Shown here: piece after piece, positions 20,438-29,189 of the stretch
Layout: the number at the start of each line of letters is the position of its first letter
Numbering within the stretch: the stretch's first letter is position 1
DNA from: Algihabitans albus
GTDB taxonomy: Bacteria > Pseudomonadota > Alphaproteobacteria > Kiloniellales > DSM-21159
NCBI RefSeq assembly: GCF_003572205.1
Contig: NZ_QXNY01000003.1
Span: 124,001 to 188,000 of the forward strand
Length of the DNA: 64,000 bases
Reading direction: 5' to 3'
Position numbers and translations under genes: made by a program
The notes under the pieces: model-generated
The model's input: the letters and a program-made list of their open reading frames with translations, nothing else
What the model was told of the DNA's origin: nothing
Databases searched by the model: none

Positions 20438-21520
20438 GTGGCAGGTAACGCCTTCGGCCAAGCCTTTCGGATCGTGACCTGGGGCGAGAGCCACGGGCCC
20501 TCTATCGGCTGCACGATCGACGGCGTTCCGCCGCGGATACCGCTCAGCGAAGCGGACATACAGCCCGACCTCGATCGCCGCAAGCCGGGTCAGTCGCGCT
20601 ACACCACACAGCGGCGCGAAGACGATCTGGTGCGCATTCTCTCGGGCACTTTCGAAGGCGCGACGACCGGTACGCCCATTGCCCTTGAGATCCAGAACGC
20701 CGACCAGCGGTCCAAGGACTACAGCGAGATCGCCGACAAGTTCCGGCCCGGCCATGCCGACTACACCTACTGGACCAAATACGGCATCCGCGACTACCGC
20801 GGCGGCGGACGCTCCAGTGCGCGGGAAACCGCGATGCGGGTCGCCGCCGGCGCAGTGGCGCGTCAGGTGCTGGACCACCTGCTGGACGGAATCGCCATTC
20901 GCGCGGCTCTGGTTGAGATGGGCGGCGATATCGTCGATCGGGCGAACTGGGACTGGGCGCAGCTCGAAGCCAATCCCTTCTTTTGCCCCGATCCGAGCGC
21001 GGCCGAGCGCTGGGCCGCGCAGCTGGATGCGGCGCGTAGGAACGGCTCTTCGCTGGGGGCCGTCGTCGAAGTGGTGGCTGAGGGTTTCCCGGCCGGCCTG
21101 GGCGAACCGGTCTACGACAAGCTGGATGCCGATCTCGCCAAGGCGATGATGTCGATCAATGCCGTCAAGGGCGTGGAGATCGGTGACGGCTTCGCGGCGG
21201 CACGCCTGTCCGGAGAAGACAACGCGGACGAGATGCGTATGCAGAAAGGACGGATCTCCTTCCTGTCCAATCACGCGGGCGGCGTTCTCGGCGGTCTTTC
21301 GACCGGCCAGCCTCTCGTGGTGCGTTTCGCCGTCAAGCCGACCAGTTCGATCCTCAAGCCGAAGCGCACCGTCGACCGCTTCGGTCAGGATGCGGAGATC
21401 GTGACCAAGGGACGTCACGATCCCTGCGTCGGCATTCGTGCCATTCCGGTCGGCGAAGCGATGATGGCGCTGGTGCTGGCGGATCACCTGCTGCGGCATC
21501 GCGCTCAGATCGGTCTGTGA
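20438..21520 (+). CDS. aroC: Chorismate synthase
   Basis: 360-residue FMN-dependent enzyme that converts EPSP to chorismate, the last shared step of aromatic amino-acid synthesis. Signatures are [20 protein letters not shown] near the N terminus, [20 protein letters not shown] near 121-140, and the C-terminal [20 protein letters not shown]. It starts with GTG at 20438 behind AGAGAGG. Its stop overlaps the GTG start of the next gene (GTGA), so the acetyltransferase is translationally coupled. The fabI-aroC neighbourhood recurs in related alphaproteobacteria as far as I recall. Confidence 0.97.
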   Translation: MAGNAFGQAFRIVTWGESHGPSIGCTIDGVPPRIPLSEADIQPDLDRRKPGQSRYTTQRREDDLVRILSGTFEGATTGTPIALEIQNADQRSKDYSEIADKFRPGHADYTYWTKYGIRDYRGGGRSSARETAMRVAAGAVARQVLDHLLDGIAIRAALVEMGGDIVDRANWDWAQLEANPFFCPDPSAAERWAAQLDAARRNGSSLGAVVEVVAEGFPAGLGEPVYDKLDADLAKAMMSINAVKGVEIGDGFAAARLSGEDNADEMRMQKGRISFLSNHAGGVLGGLSTGQPLVVRFAVKPTSSILKPKRTVDRFGQDAEIVTKGRHDPCVGIRAIPVGEAMMALVLADHLLRHRAQIGL

Positions 21521-22017
21521 GCGACGTCGATCCGGCCGCCGCAATCCGCCGTGCGGAAGCGGCAGACTGCGGCGGGTTGGCGGCGCTACTGATGGAGGCC
21601 TTCGCTTTCTACGGCGATCCGCAACCTTTGCCGGCCGTCGAAATGTCGGAGCGACTGCGACGACGGATCGATCAGCAACCGGGTTTCGAGGCCTTGGTGG
21701 CCGAGCGCGACGGCCTGCCGGTCGGCTTTGCCATCTACGCACCAGTGTTCTGGACGACCGATTGCGAGCTGGCGCTGTTCCTCAAGGAGATCTACGTCAC
21801 GGCGTCCGCGCGAGGCAACGGCATCGGACGGGCCTTGATGGCGGAGATGGCAGACATCGCGGTGAAGCGCGACTGGACACGACTGGTGTGGACGGTGGAT
21901 CGTTTCAATCGACAAGCCATCCGCTTCTACAAGTCGCTGCCCGGCCTCCGCGTTCTCGACAAGAATGTCTTCCTGATTACTGGCGAGAGCCTCACACGCC
22001 TGGCCGGGGAAAGCTAG
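21517..22017 (+). CDS. GNAT-family N-acetyltransferase
   Basis: 166 residues with a single GNAT fold. The acetyl-CoA pyrophosphate loop is [16 protein letters not shown] near 98-113, preceded by the strand ALFLKEIYV and followed by [20 protein letters not shown], the usual motif B. It resembles diamine/spermidine-type acetyltransferases only in general layout; the substrate is unknown. The GTG start overlaps the aroC stop by 4 bases, so its level should follow aroC. Confidence 0.88.
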   Translation: MSDVDPAAAIRRAEAADCGGLAALLMEAFAFYGDPQPLPAVEMSERLRRRIDQQPGFEALVAERDGLPVGFAIYAPVFWTTDCELALFLKEIYVTASARGNGIGRALMAEMADIAVKRDWTRLVWTVDRFNRQAIRFYKSLPGLRVLDKNVFLITGESLTRLAGES

Positions 22018-22039
22018 CGCTCGCCCAAGCCGCCAGGAT

Positions 22040-22915
22040 CTATTTGGCTTTCAACGCGACCCACAGCCCCGACGACACCAGCGCGACGCCGAGCAGGAAC
22101 TGCAGGGTTATGGACTCGTCCAACAACCAGACGCCAAGCGTCGTGGCGACGATCGGGCCGAGCGAGAAGAAGGCGGCAACGTCGCTGGCCGAGGTGTGCG
22201 CCAGAGCCCAAGTCAGCAGAAGAAACCCAGCCGCGCTGGCAACACCGGTAAGAAAGATGACAGCCCAGATGGGCGCGGCCAATTCGGACCAGACCGACGG
22301 CCAGCCTTCGAAAAGTATCAAGGCGGGCAACAACACGATCACCGCCGGCGCCATAGAGAGAGCGCTAACCGTTCGAGCGCCGTGACGCCGTGTATAGGTC
22401 CCGTAGAGGACATTGCAGACCGCACCCGTGAGGGCCGCGCCGAAAGCGGCCAAATCGCCGATCCAGGCGCGCGGGTGGGTCAGGATATCGCGCTCACCAA
22501 TCGCCACGGCCACCCCGACCACGCAGGCGGAAACGGCCAGAGCCTTCAGAAAACTGCGCGGTTCCCGCCGGAGGGCGATCGCGATTCCCATCGTGAGCAA
22601 AGGTATCGTGGCGAAGATGACCGCAGCCCGGCCCGCCGGAATATAGAGCAGACTAAAATGGAACAGGCCCGCCAAGATAGCGAACTGCGCCACGCCCAAG
22701 GCGGCAATCGCAGAGATGTCGCCGAAGGACAAGCGTCGCCAGGACGAGAGCGCTGCGAAGGGAAGCAAGCAAACGAGCGCGATCGCATAACGTAGAAAGG
22801 TCAGCCCGGTCGGTCCGACATCGGCGACAACGAACTTCGACGCCACCGTGGTCGCACCGATGGAGACACCGACTCCCGCAGCTGCGATCAAGGCCGCGCC
22901 TCGAAGCCCGCTCAC
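22040..22915 (-). CDS. EamA-family (DMT) transporter
   Basis: 291 residues with ten hydrophobic segments arranged as two EamA repeats of five helices (about 8-140 and 150-290). GPTGLTFLRYAIALVCLLPF marks the first repeat and GPIVATTLGVWLLDESITLQ the second. Such drug/metabolite transporters export amino acids or other small molecules; the substrate cannot be inferred. It starts with GTG at 22915 and lies tail to tail with the acetyltransferase gene, 22 bases apart. Confidence 0.9.
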   Translation of the reverse strand: MSGLRGAALIAAAGVGVSIGATTVASKFVVADVGPTGLTFLRYAIALVCLLPFAALSSWRRLSFGDISAIAALGVAQFAILAGLFHFSLLYIPAGRAAVIFATIPLLTMGIAIALRREPRSFLKALAVSACVVGVAVAIGERDILTHPRAWIGDLAAFGAALTGAVCNVLYGTYTRRHGARTVSALSMAPAVIVLLPALILFEGWPSVWSELAAPIWAVIFLTGVASAAGFLLLTWALAHTSASDVAAFFSLGPIVATTLGVWLLDESITLQFLLGVALVSSGLWVALKAK

Positions 22916-22999
22916 GGTCTTGCCCAGTACTGCCGCAGGAACGGAGCCGCCGCTTTATCGCAGAGGCTCCTGAAGCTCGAAACCCGGTTAACCGATACG

Positions 23000-24196
23000 C
23001 TAAGGAAGAGAATACATTCCACGACTGGCAGGAACCCCGACCGGCAGGTTCTCGTGGGCCGGCTGGTCGAGCCTCGCCACCGACTTCCAATCTAGCACAA
23101 CATCCGACAGAAGTTCGCGTGCTTGCTCGGTAAAGGGTTGTATATCTTCGAAATTCGGCCGATCGAAGCTCTTGTATAACAGGGCGCCATGCGTGCTTCC
23201 GGGCAGATAACGCGGCAAGAGACCGCTGAAGGCATAGCCGAGGTGCCGCAACCGCTCCAACGCGCCCGCCGCTTGAGGTCGATCGAGTCCGACCAGAATC
23301 TGGGCGGTACGCCGACCGGCAGCGCTGGCCCGCCGCTCAAAGTCATCCAGGAGATCCGGCAGGTCCTCGCCAGCTTCTTCCAAGGTCAAACGTGCCATGT
23401 CAAAGCGCGGCATATCCGTCTCTTCGCCCAGAGTGGCGCGGCGAGTCAGCTGAGGCTTCACCACTGGCAAAGCCGGCCCATCTTCGCCCGCAGTCGCGAG
23501 CAGCCGCCAAACCCAGCCCGCCAGCTCGGGAGAGACATAGGCGGGGCTCACAGGACCTCTGCCGAAGGAGCGATACTGCACCACGGTGGCAATCGGCCCA
23601 GCTGCCCCTTCGCGGGCCAGCATCCGCTGCGGAACGTAATCGATCTCGAAACCGACATCGCGCAGACCGGCCGCCGAGAGAACACGCTGAGAAATCTTGT
23701 GGTTCGTAAGCGCCGTCCCGAACAGCGCCTCGCAAGCCGGATCGGCCTCGGCCAGGTCCAGCGCCGCATCGAAGATGTCTCGGAAAATGCCGGCTTTGCG
23801 GTGGTCGGCAACGACGATTCCCTGGCTGATTTCGTAAATATTACCGTTCGGTGCCGAGCGGCGGAGCGCAATATGTCCAGCGAAGTCGCCGCTTCGATGC
23901 CGCGCCAGGAAGGAGATCTGTTCCCCGCTGTTGAGCGCTGCGGCTATGGCTGCGGTGTCGTAGACAGCACTGGAGAGGTAGTCTTCACCATAGACCCGCC
24001 GAAATCCATCGGGGATAAGGCCGGCTTCCTCCGGTCCGATGCGGGCGATCATGTAGTCGCCGACGCGCATCGGGTCACGGCTCGGAAGGGTACTTCGCCG
24101 ACTGGCCGGGCTGCAGGCCTTCGTCCATTCCACACTGAAACCGGAGGGCTGCCGCAGATCCGAACCGGCTATCTTCCCAGCAGCAGCGCTCGACAT
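23000..24196 (-). CDS. GNAT-fold protein of unknown substrate, two-domain
   Basis: 398 residues, soluble. A GNAT-like core spans about residues 45-190 (QISFLARHRSGDFAGHIALR; EISQGIVVADHRKAGIFRDI; HKISQRVLSAAGLRDVGFEI). After a linker, the C-terminal half (about 270-370) repeats features of a second, degenerate GNAT domain (AQILVGLDRPQAAGALERLR then HLGYAFSGLLPRY). I do not recognise a named family. ATG at 24196 is used; an in-frame ATG at 24070 starting MRVGDYMIARI would give the compact domain start and cannot be excluded. The AT-rich upstream region carries a strong inverted repeat at 24285-24330. Confidence 0.72.
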   Translation of the reverse strand: MSSAAAGKIAGSDLRQPSGFSVEWTKACSPASRRSTLPSRDPMRVGDYMIARIGPEEAGLIPDGFRRVYGEDYLSSAVYDTAAIAAALNSGEQISFLARHRSGDFAGHIALRRSAPNGNIYEISQGIVVADHRKAGIFRDIFDAALDLAEADPACEALFGTALTNHKISQRVLSAAGLRDVGFEIDYVPQRMLAREGAAGPIATVVQYRSFGRGPVSPAYVSPELAGWVWRLLATAGEDGPALPVVKPQLTRRATLGEETDMPRFDMARLTLEEAGEDLPDLLDDFERRASAAGRRTAQILVGLDRPQAAGALERLRHLGYAFSGLLPRYLPGSTHGALLYKSFDRPNFEDIQPFTEQARELLSDVVLDWKSVARLDQPAHENLPVGVPASRGMYSLP

Positions 24197-24545
24197 TTTT
24201 CGTTCCCCAGTTGAGTTCTTGCCCGGAAAATCGCGACTTACTTCAACTCCCTTTGGATACGTTAGCGAAAAATTAACTATAAGTAAATCAGGTCATTAAC
24301 CATTAACAGTTAAGGTTAATGGCCTGATTTGAATGTGAGGATTTTCGAGCAATCGCCGACTGATCTCGCGCTACGCTACGAACGTGGGTTGTCGGTTTTC
24401 CGAGGGTCCGACGAAGCGCGACTGCGAGCCGACGCGACAGTCGAAGCGCCCTGCACCGAGCGGGCGGCTTCGACGCTGCCGAGCCTGTTTCTTTCCACGT
24501 CAGATCGGATCGCCGAGAAGGCCCTTCGCGACCTATCGACCTGCG
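24197..24545. other. Intergenic region with AT-rich promoter-like stretch
   Basis: 349 bases between the GNAT-like gene and the stop of the RNA methyltransferase. The part at 24230-24335 is sharply AT-rich against the background and holds the inverted repeat at 24285-24330. The rest (24336-24545) shows no gene; the short readings there lack ribosome sites and typical composition. Confidence 0.6.
24285..24330. promoter_or_regulatory. 46-bp inverted repeat rich in TTAA, possible operator
   Basis: Arms AAATCAGGTCATTAACC (24285-24301) and GGTTAATGGCCTGATTT (24314-24330) pair at 16 of 17 positions, and the middle ATTAACAGTTAA is itself a palindrome (TTAAC-A-GTTAA). Four TTAA tetramers fall within 24 bases. 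It lies about 90-135 bases upstream of the GNAT-like gene start. TTAACCAT resembles a half-site of the cell-cycle regulator CtrA, though the full TTAA-N7-TTAA spacing is not met. A terminator role for the upstream methyltransferase gene is an alternative. Confidence 0.55.
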
Positions 24546-25841
24546 TCACCGCAAAAAGACGGCGACCAGTTCCAGATGGCTCGACCAGGGGAACTGATCC
24601 ACAGGTGTAATTTGCTCCAATCGGTACCCGCCATCCACCAGAAGCCTGGCATCGCGGGCAAAGCTGGCCGGATTGCAGGAAACCGCCACCACCGTCGGGA
24701 CATCGCTTGCCGAAATGTGGGCGACCTGAGCCGGGGCACCGGCGCGCGGCGGATCGAAGACGATAGCATCGAAGACGTTCAACTCCTCGCTGCGTAGCGG
24801 CTGGCGGCCGAGATCACGGCGTTCTCCAGCCACTCGCCCCTGCAGCGACGGTTGACGGGCTGCCGTGTCGAGAGCCGCCAGGGCTTCGGCATCGCCTTCA
24901 TAGGCCAGGATACGGGCCCGGTCGGCCAAGGCAAAAGCGAAGGTTCCAAGTCCGGCATAGAGGTCGGCGACGCGAAGCGCGGAGTCCGGGATCGCCGAAC
25001 GGACCAAGTCGATCAAGGCCGCCTCCCCTTCGCGACTGGGTTGCAGAAATGCCCCCGGCGGAGGGGTGACCTGAGCGCGGCCGAAGCTCAAGACGGGCAG
25101 GCGGCGCAGCGCCAAGGGCTCCGACAAGCCGCCTCGAAGACGCCACGACAGACGGGCCAAGTCCCGAGTTTCGGCGAAATCCGCCAGGGCCTCGCGTGTT
25201 TCCAGATCGGGCGCAACGTCCGTCTCGACCAGCAGATCCAGCCCCGTTTCCGTATCGACCAGCGTCGCCTCGGCCTCGCCGCCCTCGGGCAGCCATAGCG
25301 CCAGGACAGCGCGAAGCGGCTCCAGCAGGTTCAGAAGAGTCGGCGTTACCAGCAAGCACGTTGTCAGGTCGACCAGGTTATGGCTGCGGGCTTCATGAAA
25401 ACCAAGCTGCAGACGCCTGCCACGGCGACGCGCCGCGAAGACCGCGCGACGGCGGCAACCAGGCGCGATCTGCACCAGCGGCCTCACGACCGCCGGATCC
25501 AATCCCTGACGCGACAAATGCGTGCCCACCAGAAGCTGCTTCCAGCGGTGATAGAAATCGGCCTGCAGATGCTGGACCTGGCAACCGCCACAGGGACCGA
25601 AATGCGGACATGGGGGGTCGATCCTGTCCGGGCCTTCTTCCAGAATTTCCAGGATCTCACCGAGCAGCGCGCCACCCTTCTTCTCGCCCGTCACGCGCAG
25701 ACGCAGAAAGTCGCCGGGCGCCGAGAGCGGGACGAACACCAGCCCCTCCCCCGTCTTCGCCACGCCATCGCCGCGTGCACCGAGCTCGGCCACGCTCACA
25801 TCGATTTGGCGTCCGCCGCCGGGACGAACACGTCGTCGCAC
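24546..25841 (-). CDS. RNA (uracil-C5)-methyltransferase, RlmD/TrmA family
   Basis: 431 residues. An N-terminal TRAM domain (about 10-70, VAELGARGDGVAKTGEGLVF) precedes the [4Fe-4S] cysteine motif CPHFGPCGGCQ at about 77-87, with a fourth cysteine in DLTTCLL. The SAM-binding Rossmann domain starts at ADLYAGLGTFAFAL; VFDPPRAGAP and the catalytic cysteine in VVAVSCNPASFARD follow, and it ends HLELVAVFLR. It methylates uridine C5 in rRNA or tRNA; which site is not decidable from sequence. It starts with GTG at 25841 behind AAGAGG, divergent from the AhpD-like gene. Confidence 0.92.
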   Translation of the reverse strand: MRRRVRPGGGRQIDVSVAELGARGDGVAKTGEGLVFVPLSAPGDFLRLRVTGEKKGGALLGEILEILEEGPDRIDPPCPHFGPCGGCQVQHLQADFYHRWKQLLVGTHLSRQGLDPAVVRPLVQIAPGCRRRAVFAARRRGRRLQLGFHEARSHNLVDLTTCLLVTPTLLNLLEPLRAVLALWLPEGGEAEATLVDTETGLDLLVETDVAPDLETREALADFAETRDLARLSWRLRGGLSEPLALRRLPVLSFGRAQVTPPPGAFLQPSREGEAALIDLVRSAIPDSALRVADLYAGLGTFAFALADRARILAYEGDAEALAALDTAARQPSLQGRVAGERRDLGRQPLRSEELNVFDAIVFDPPRAGAPAQVAHISASDVPTVVAVSCNPASFARDARLLVDGGYRLEQITPVDQFPWSSHLELVAVFLR

Positions 25842-26008
25842 TTGGAACCTCTTGCCGGTAAAACTTGGTTGTTGAACGCCGGTCGGTGAAACCTGGGTGA
25901 CGAGGTCTCGCGGGCTCTGGCCAAAGGCGCCCCAAAGAGGCTACCACCAAGGCCGTGGGCCGAAGAGCAAGGAGCGCCGCACCATAGGCGCCAACAAGGA
26001 GGAAGGCC

Positions 26009-26587
26009 ATGCCGCAACCCGATCATGTCATGAAGCTGCCGGTGCCGAAGGAGTCCGAGCTCGAGGAAGACCTGCAAACCTACTTCCAGAAGTGCCGGGA
26101 GAAGCTAGGCTTCGTGCCCTATGTGCTGCAGGCCTATGCGCTAAGGCCCGAAAAGCTGCGCGCTTTTGGACGGATGTACAACGAGCTGATGCTGGGCGAG
26201 TCCGGTCTGACCAAGCTGGAGCGCGAAATGATCGCGGTGGTCGTCTCCAACGTAAACCGTTGTTACTACTGCCTGGTTGCTCATGGAGCGGCGGTTCGCG
26301 AACTGTCGGGCGATCCGCAGCTGGGCGAGATGCTGGTGATGAACTATCGTGTCGCCGAGCTAAGCGAGCGACAACGTGCCTTGCTTGACTTCGCTTGCAA
26401 GCTCACCGAAACACCACACCTGATGGAGGACGCCGACAGACGACGCCTGTTCGACGCAGGCCTGTCAGATGAAGACGTCTTCGACCTCTGTGCCGTGATC
26501 GGCTTCTTCAACATGTCGAACCGCGTGGCTTCCGGTACGGATATGATGCCCAATTCGGAATATCATGCCGTTTCGCGTCAGGGCTAA
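26009..26587 (+). CDS. Peroxidase-related enzyme, AhpD/carboxymuconolactone decarboxylase-like
   Basis: 192 residues, all-helical AhpD-like fold. The redox motif is Cys-Tyr-Tyr-Cys followed by His in VNRCYYCLVAHGAAVREL near residues 86-103, with the upstream glutamate in LTKLEREMIAVVVS. The proteins of this group act as peroxidase-type antioxidants, but their physiological partner is usually unknown. AAGGAGGA lies 8 bases before the ATG at 26009. The 3' end is close to sppA, whose GTG start lies 44 bases downstream, so cotranscription is likely. Confidence 0.9.
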   Translation: MPQPDHVMKLPVPKESELEEDLQTYFQKCREKLGFVPYVLQAYALRPEKLRAFGRMYNELMLGESGLTKLEREMIAVVVSNVNRCYYCLVAHGAAVRELSGDPQLGEMLVMNYRVAELSERQRALLDFACKLTETPHLMEDADRRRLFDAGLSDEDVFDLCAVIGFFNMSNRVASGTDMMPNSEYHAVSRQG

Positions 26588-26630
26588 CCCCGAAGCCATC
26601 CGCCTCAACACTAGACCGGAGGGCAGCGGC

Positions 26631-28430
26631 GTGATCCGCATCATCCTCTTTCTGCTGAAATCCATCGTCGGCCTGCTGGCCAGTGTCGGACTGCTGTTGG
26701 TGGTCGTGGTGCTGGTCGGCGTCTTCGCATGGCGCGAAGCGGCCGAAACCTTCGACGAAAGGATCGGCTTTCGAACCGCCGAGCAGGCCCTGCCCGAGTC
26801 CATGATGCTGGAGCTCGATCTCTCGCCCGGCGTCGTCGAGCGGCAGGACGGTGGTTTCTCCGCAGCGGCCTTCGGCGGGCCCTGGCAGCTCGCCGACCTG
26901 ATCGAGGCAATCGAGGATGCCGGGCAGGATCCCGGCGTCGAGGGCATACTGCTTCGCTTGGGCGCGGGCGAGCTCAACATCGCTCAAGTGCAGGAATTGC
27001 GAGATGCGCTGATCGCCTTCCGCGCCGAAGACAAGCTCGTCTTCGGTTTTGCGGAGAGCTTTGGCGAAGCCGGGAACGGCACCCTGCACTACTACCTCGC
27101 CACGGCGATCGACGAGATCTGGCTGCAGCCCTCCGGCGGCCTCGACCTGACCGGTTTCCTGCTGGAGCAGCCCTACATGCGCGAAGCGCTGGCTGGCTTG
27201 GGCATCACCGGGCGCTTCGGCCAACGCGAGGAATACAAGGGAGCGGTCGATCCTCTGACCCGCGACGCCATGTCGCCGGCGGTGCGCAGCAACCTGGACC
27301 GCCTCCTGGCCTCCTGGCGCGAGCAGCTGGCAGAGGCCATCGCGGATCACCGCGGCATCGGCCTGCCCGAAGCCAGACGGCTGATCGACAATGGGCCTTA
27401 CCTGCCTGCCCAGGCTCTGGAAGCGGGACTCGTCGACCGTCTCGCCTATCTCGACGAAATCCGCGGCCTGGCCGAGACGCATGTCGAACGCGTGAGTTTC
27501 CAGCGCTACGTGAACCAGCGCGAGCAACCGGAGACGTCAGCGGACGCGCCGACCGTCGCCTTAATCTACGGCATCGGCCCGGTCGTTCTGGGGCACAACG
27601 AAGGCCGCAGCCCCTTCGCCGGACCGGATATGCAATCCGGCCGGATCGTCGAGGCTCTGATGGCCGCCGCCGAGGACCCGGCCGTCGAAGCTGTCGTCTT
27701 CCGCGTGGATAGCCCAGGCGGGTCCTATGCAGCCTCCGACGCGATCTGGCGGGCCGTCGCCCAGGTACGCGCTACCGGCAAGCCAGTGGTGATCTCCATG
27801 GCCAGCCTGGCGGCCTCGGGCGGTTACTTCGTTGCAGCCGGGGCTGACCGCATCGTCGCGCAGCCCGGCACCGTGACCGGCTCGATCGGAGTCGTCTCCG
27901 GCAAATTCGTGCTCGCAGACCTGTGGAACGACCTGGAGATCAATTGGGATGGCGTCCAGGCTGGCAGCAATGCAGCCTACTGGAGCGCTAACCGCAACTT
28001 CACCCCGGACCAATGGCAGAAACTGCAGACCGGCCTGAGCGCGGTCTACGAGGACTTCCTGGAAACCGTGGCCGAGGGACGGGGCCTCGAGGTCGCCGCC
28101 GTGCGTGATATCGCCGGCGGTCGCGTCTTCACTGGCGCCGATGCGGCGGAGAACGGACTTGTCGACGCGCTGGGCGGCCTGACCGTTGCCGTCGCGGCCG
28201 CGAAGGAAGTTGCCGGGATCGCCCCCGAGACCGAGGTGCTGCTTGTCGAGTTTCCTCAGGAACCGCGCTTCCAACGTTTCCTTCGGGACCTCGCCGGTCT
28301 GCAGGCCGATGCGACGACACTGGTCCGACTCGCGCAGGTAGTCGACCGTCTTGAGCCGGTTTTGCGAATGATCGGGGCGTTCGAGGCGCAGGGCCCACAG
28401 ATGCGGGTCGCACCGGCCTTGGAACAGTAA
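26631..28430 (+). CDS. sppA: Signal peptide peptidase SppA, 67-kDa type
   Basis: 599-residue membrane-anchored serine protease that clears cleaved signal peptides. One N-terminal transmembrane helix (residues about 3-30, IIFLFLLKS region to VFAW) is followed by two tandem S49 domains. The general base is Lys203 in REEYKGAVDPLTRD and the nucleophile Ser396 in SMASLAASGGYF, as in the E. coli 67K enzyme. GTG at 26631 is chosen because GGAGG sits 8 bases upstream and it opens directly into the membrane anchor; a longer ATG reading overlaps the preceding gene. It converges on tlyA. Confidence 0.94.
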   Translation: MIRIILFLLKSIVGLLASVGLLLVVVVLVGVFAWREAAETFDERIGFRTAEQALPESMMLELDLSPGVVERQDGGFSAAAFGGPWQLADLIEAIEDAGQDPGVEGILLRLGAGELNIAQVQELRDALIAFRAEDKLVFGFAESFGEAGNGTLHYYLATAIDEIWLQPSGGLDLTGFLLEQPYMREALAGLGITGRFGQREEYKGAVDPLTRDAMSPAVRSNLDRLLASWREQLAEAIADHRGIGLPEARRLIDNGPYLPAQALEAGLVDRLAYLDEIRGLAETHVERVSFQRYVNQREQPETSADAPTVALIYGIGPVVLGHNEGRSPFAGPDMQSGRIVEALMAAAEDPAVEAVVFRVDSPGGSYAASDAIWRAVAQVRATGKPVVISMASLAASGGYFVAAGADRIVAQPGTVTGSIGVVSGKFVLADLWNDLEINWDGVQAGSNAAYWSANRNFTPDQWQKLQTGLSAVYEDFLETVAEGRGLEVAAVRDIAGGRVFTGADAAENGLVDALGGLTVAVAAAKEVAGIAPETEVLLVEFPQEPRFQRFLRDLAGLQADATTLVRLAQVVDRLEPVLRMIGAFEAQGPQMRVAPALEQ

Positions 28431-28451
28431 GAACAGGACGGCAGTCTCGAG

Positions 28452-29189
28452 TCAGAGAGATTTTCTAGCCGAAAGCAGGGACTCGCGGTTGCCGTCGCTC
28501 CCCGAAATCGGACTGTCGACGAGTTGCTCTACGGTCCAGTCAGCCTGTGCGGCAAGCCAGTCGCGGACCTTGACGACGGCGGCCGAGCGAACCGTCGGGT
28601 CGCGTAGGATGCCGCCTTTACCGATCGCAGCGGGACCTGCCTCGAACTGTGGCTTGACCAACGCCGCGAGACGGCCTCCCGGGGCGACCAGCGGGAGCGC
28701 CGCCGGCAGGCCGAGCGTCAGGGAAATGAAGCTTAGATCTGCGCTCAGCAAGTCGATTGGCTCGGGAATCAACGCTCTGGTCAGCGCCCGGGCGTCGGTT
28801 CGCTCCAGGGATACGACGCGCGGGTCGGCGGACAGTCGGGGGCTGAGTTGCCCTCGACCGACATCGACCGCATAGACCTTCGCAGCCGCGCGGCTGAGCA
28901 GAACGTCGACGAACCCGCCAGTCGAGGCACCGAGATCCAGGCAGACGAGGCCCGCCGGATCGAGATCGAAGACATCGAGAGCGGCCGCCAGCTTAACACC
29001 GCCACGGGACACCCAGGGGTGGTCGCGGCCGGTGACGATCAGGTCCGCCGTCTCCTCCAGGCCCTGGCTGGCCTTGACCAGCGGTCGTCCATCGCAAAGC
29101 ACCAGACCTGCGGCGATCAGCGCCTGAGCGCGGGTGCGGCTTTCCACCAGTCCGCGCGTCACCAGTAGACGGTCGGCGCGCTGCTTCAT
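28452..29189 (-). CDS. tlyA: TlyA-family rRNA methyltransferase
   Basis: 245 residues: an S4 RNA-binding domain (about 1-60, RADRLLVTRGLVESRTRAQA) and an FtsJ-like methyltransferase domain with VCLDLGASTGGFVDVLLSRA as the SAM loop, then LLSADLSFISLTL and LAALVKPQFEAG. TlyA makes 2'-O-methylcytidine in rRNA; the old name haemolysin A is misleading. The start at 29189 overlaps the stop of the MATE gene (ATGA), and a far longer upstream reading in this frame is the shadow of that gene. Confidence 0.93.
   Translation of the reverse strand: MKQRADRLLVTRGLVESRTRAQALIAAGLVLCDGRPLVKASQGLEETADLIVTGRDHPWVSRGGVKLAAALDVFDLDPAGLVCLDLGASTGGFVDVLLSRAAAKVYAVDVGRGQLSPRLSADPRVVSLERTDARALTRALIPEPIDLLSADLSFISLTLGLPAALPLVAPGGRLAALVKPQFEAGPAAIGKGGILRDPTVRSAAVVKVRDWLAAQADWTVEQLVDSPISGSDGNRESLLSARKSL

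Noticed and set aside
24285-24330. A textbook CtrA site
   Set aside because: TTAA tetramers are present, but none are seven bases apart as the TTAA-N7-TTAA consensus needs; kept only as an unnamed palindrome.
28452-29189. Haemolysin
   Set aside because: The TlyA family is an rRNA 2'-O-methyltransferase; the toxin name is historical and no toxin features are present.
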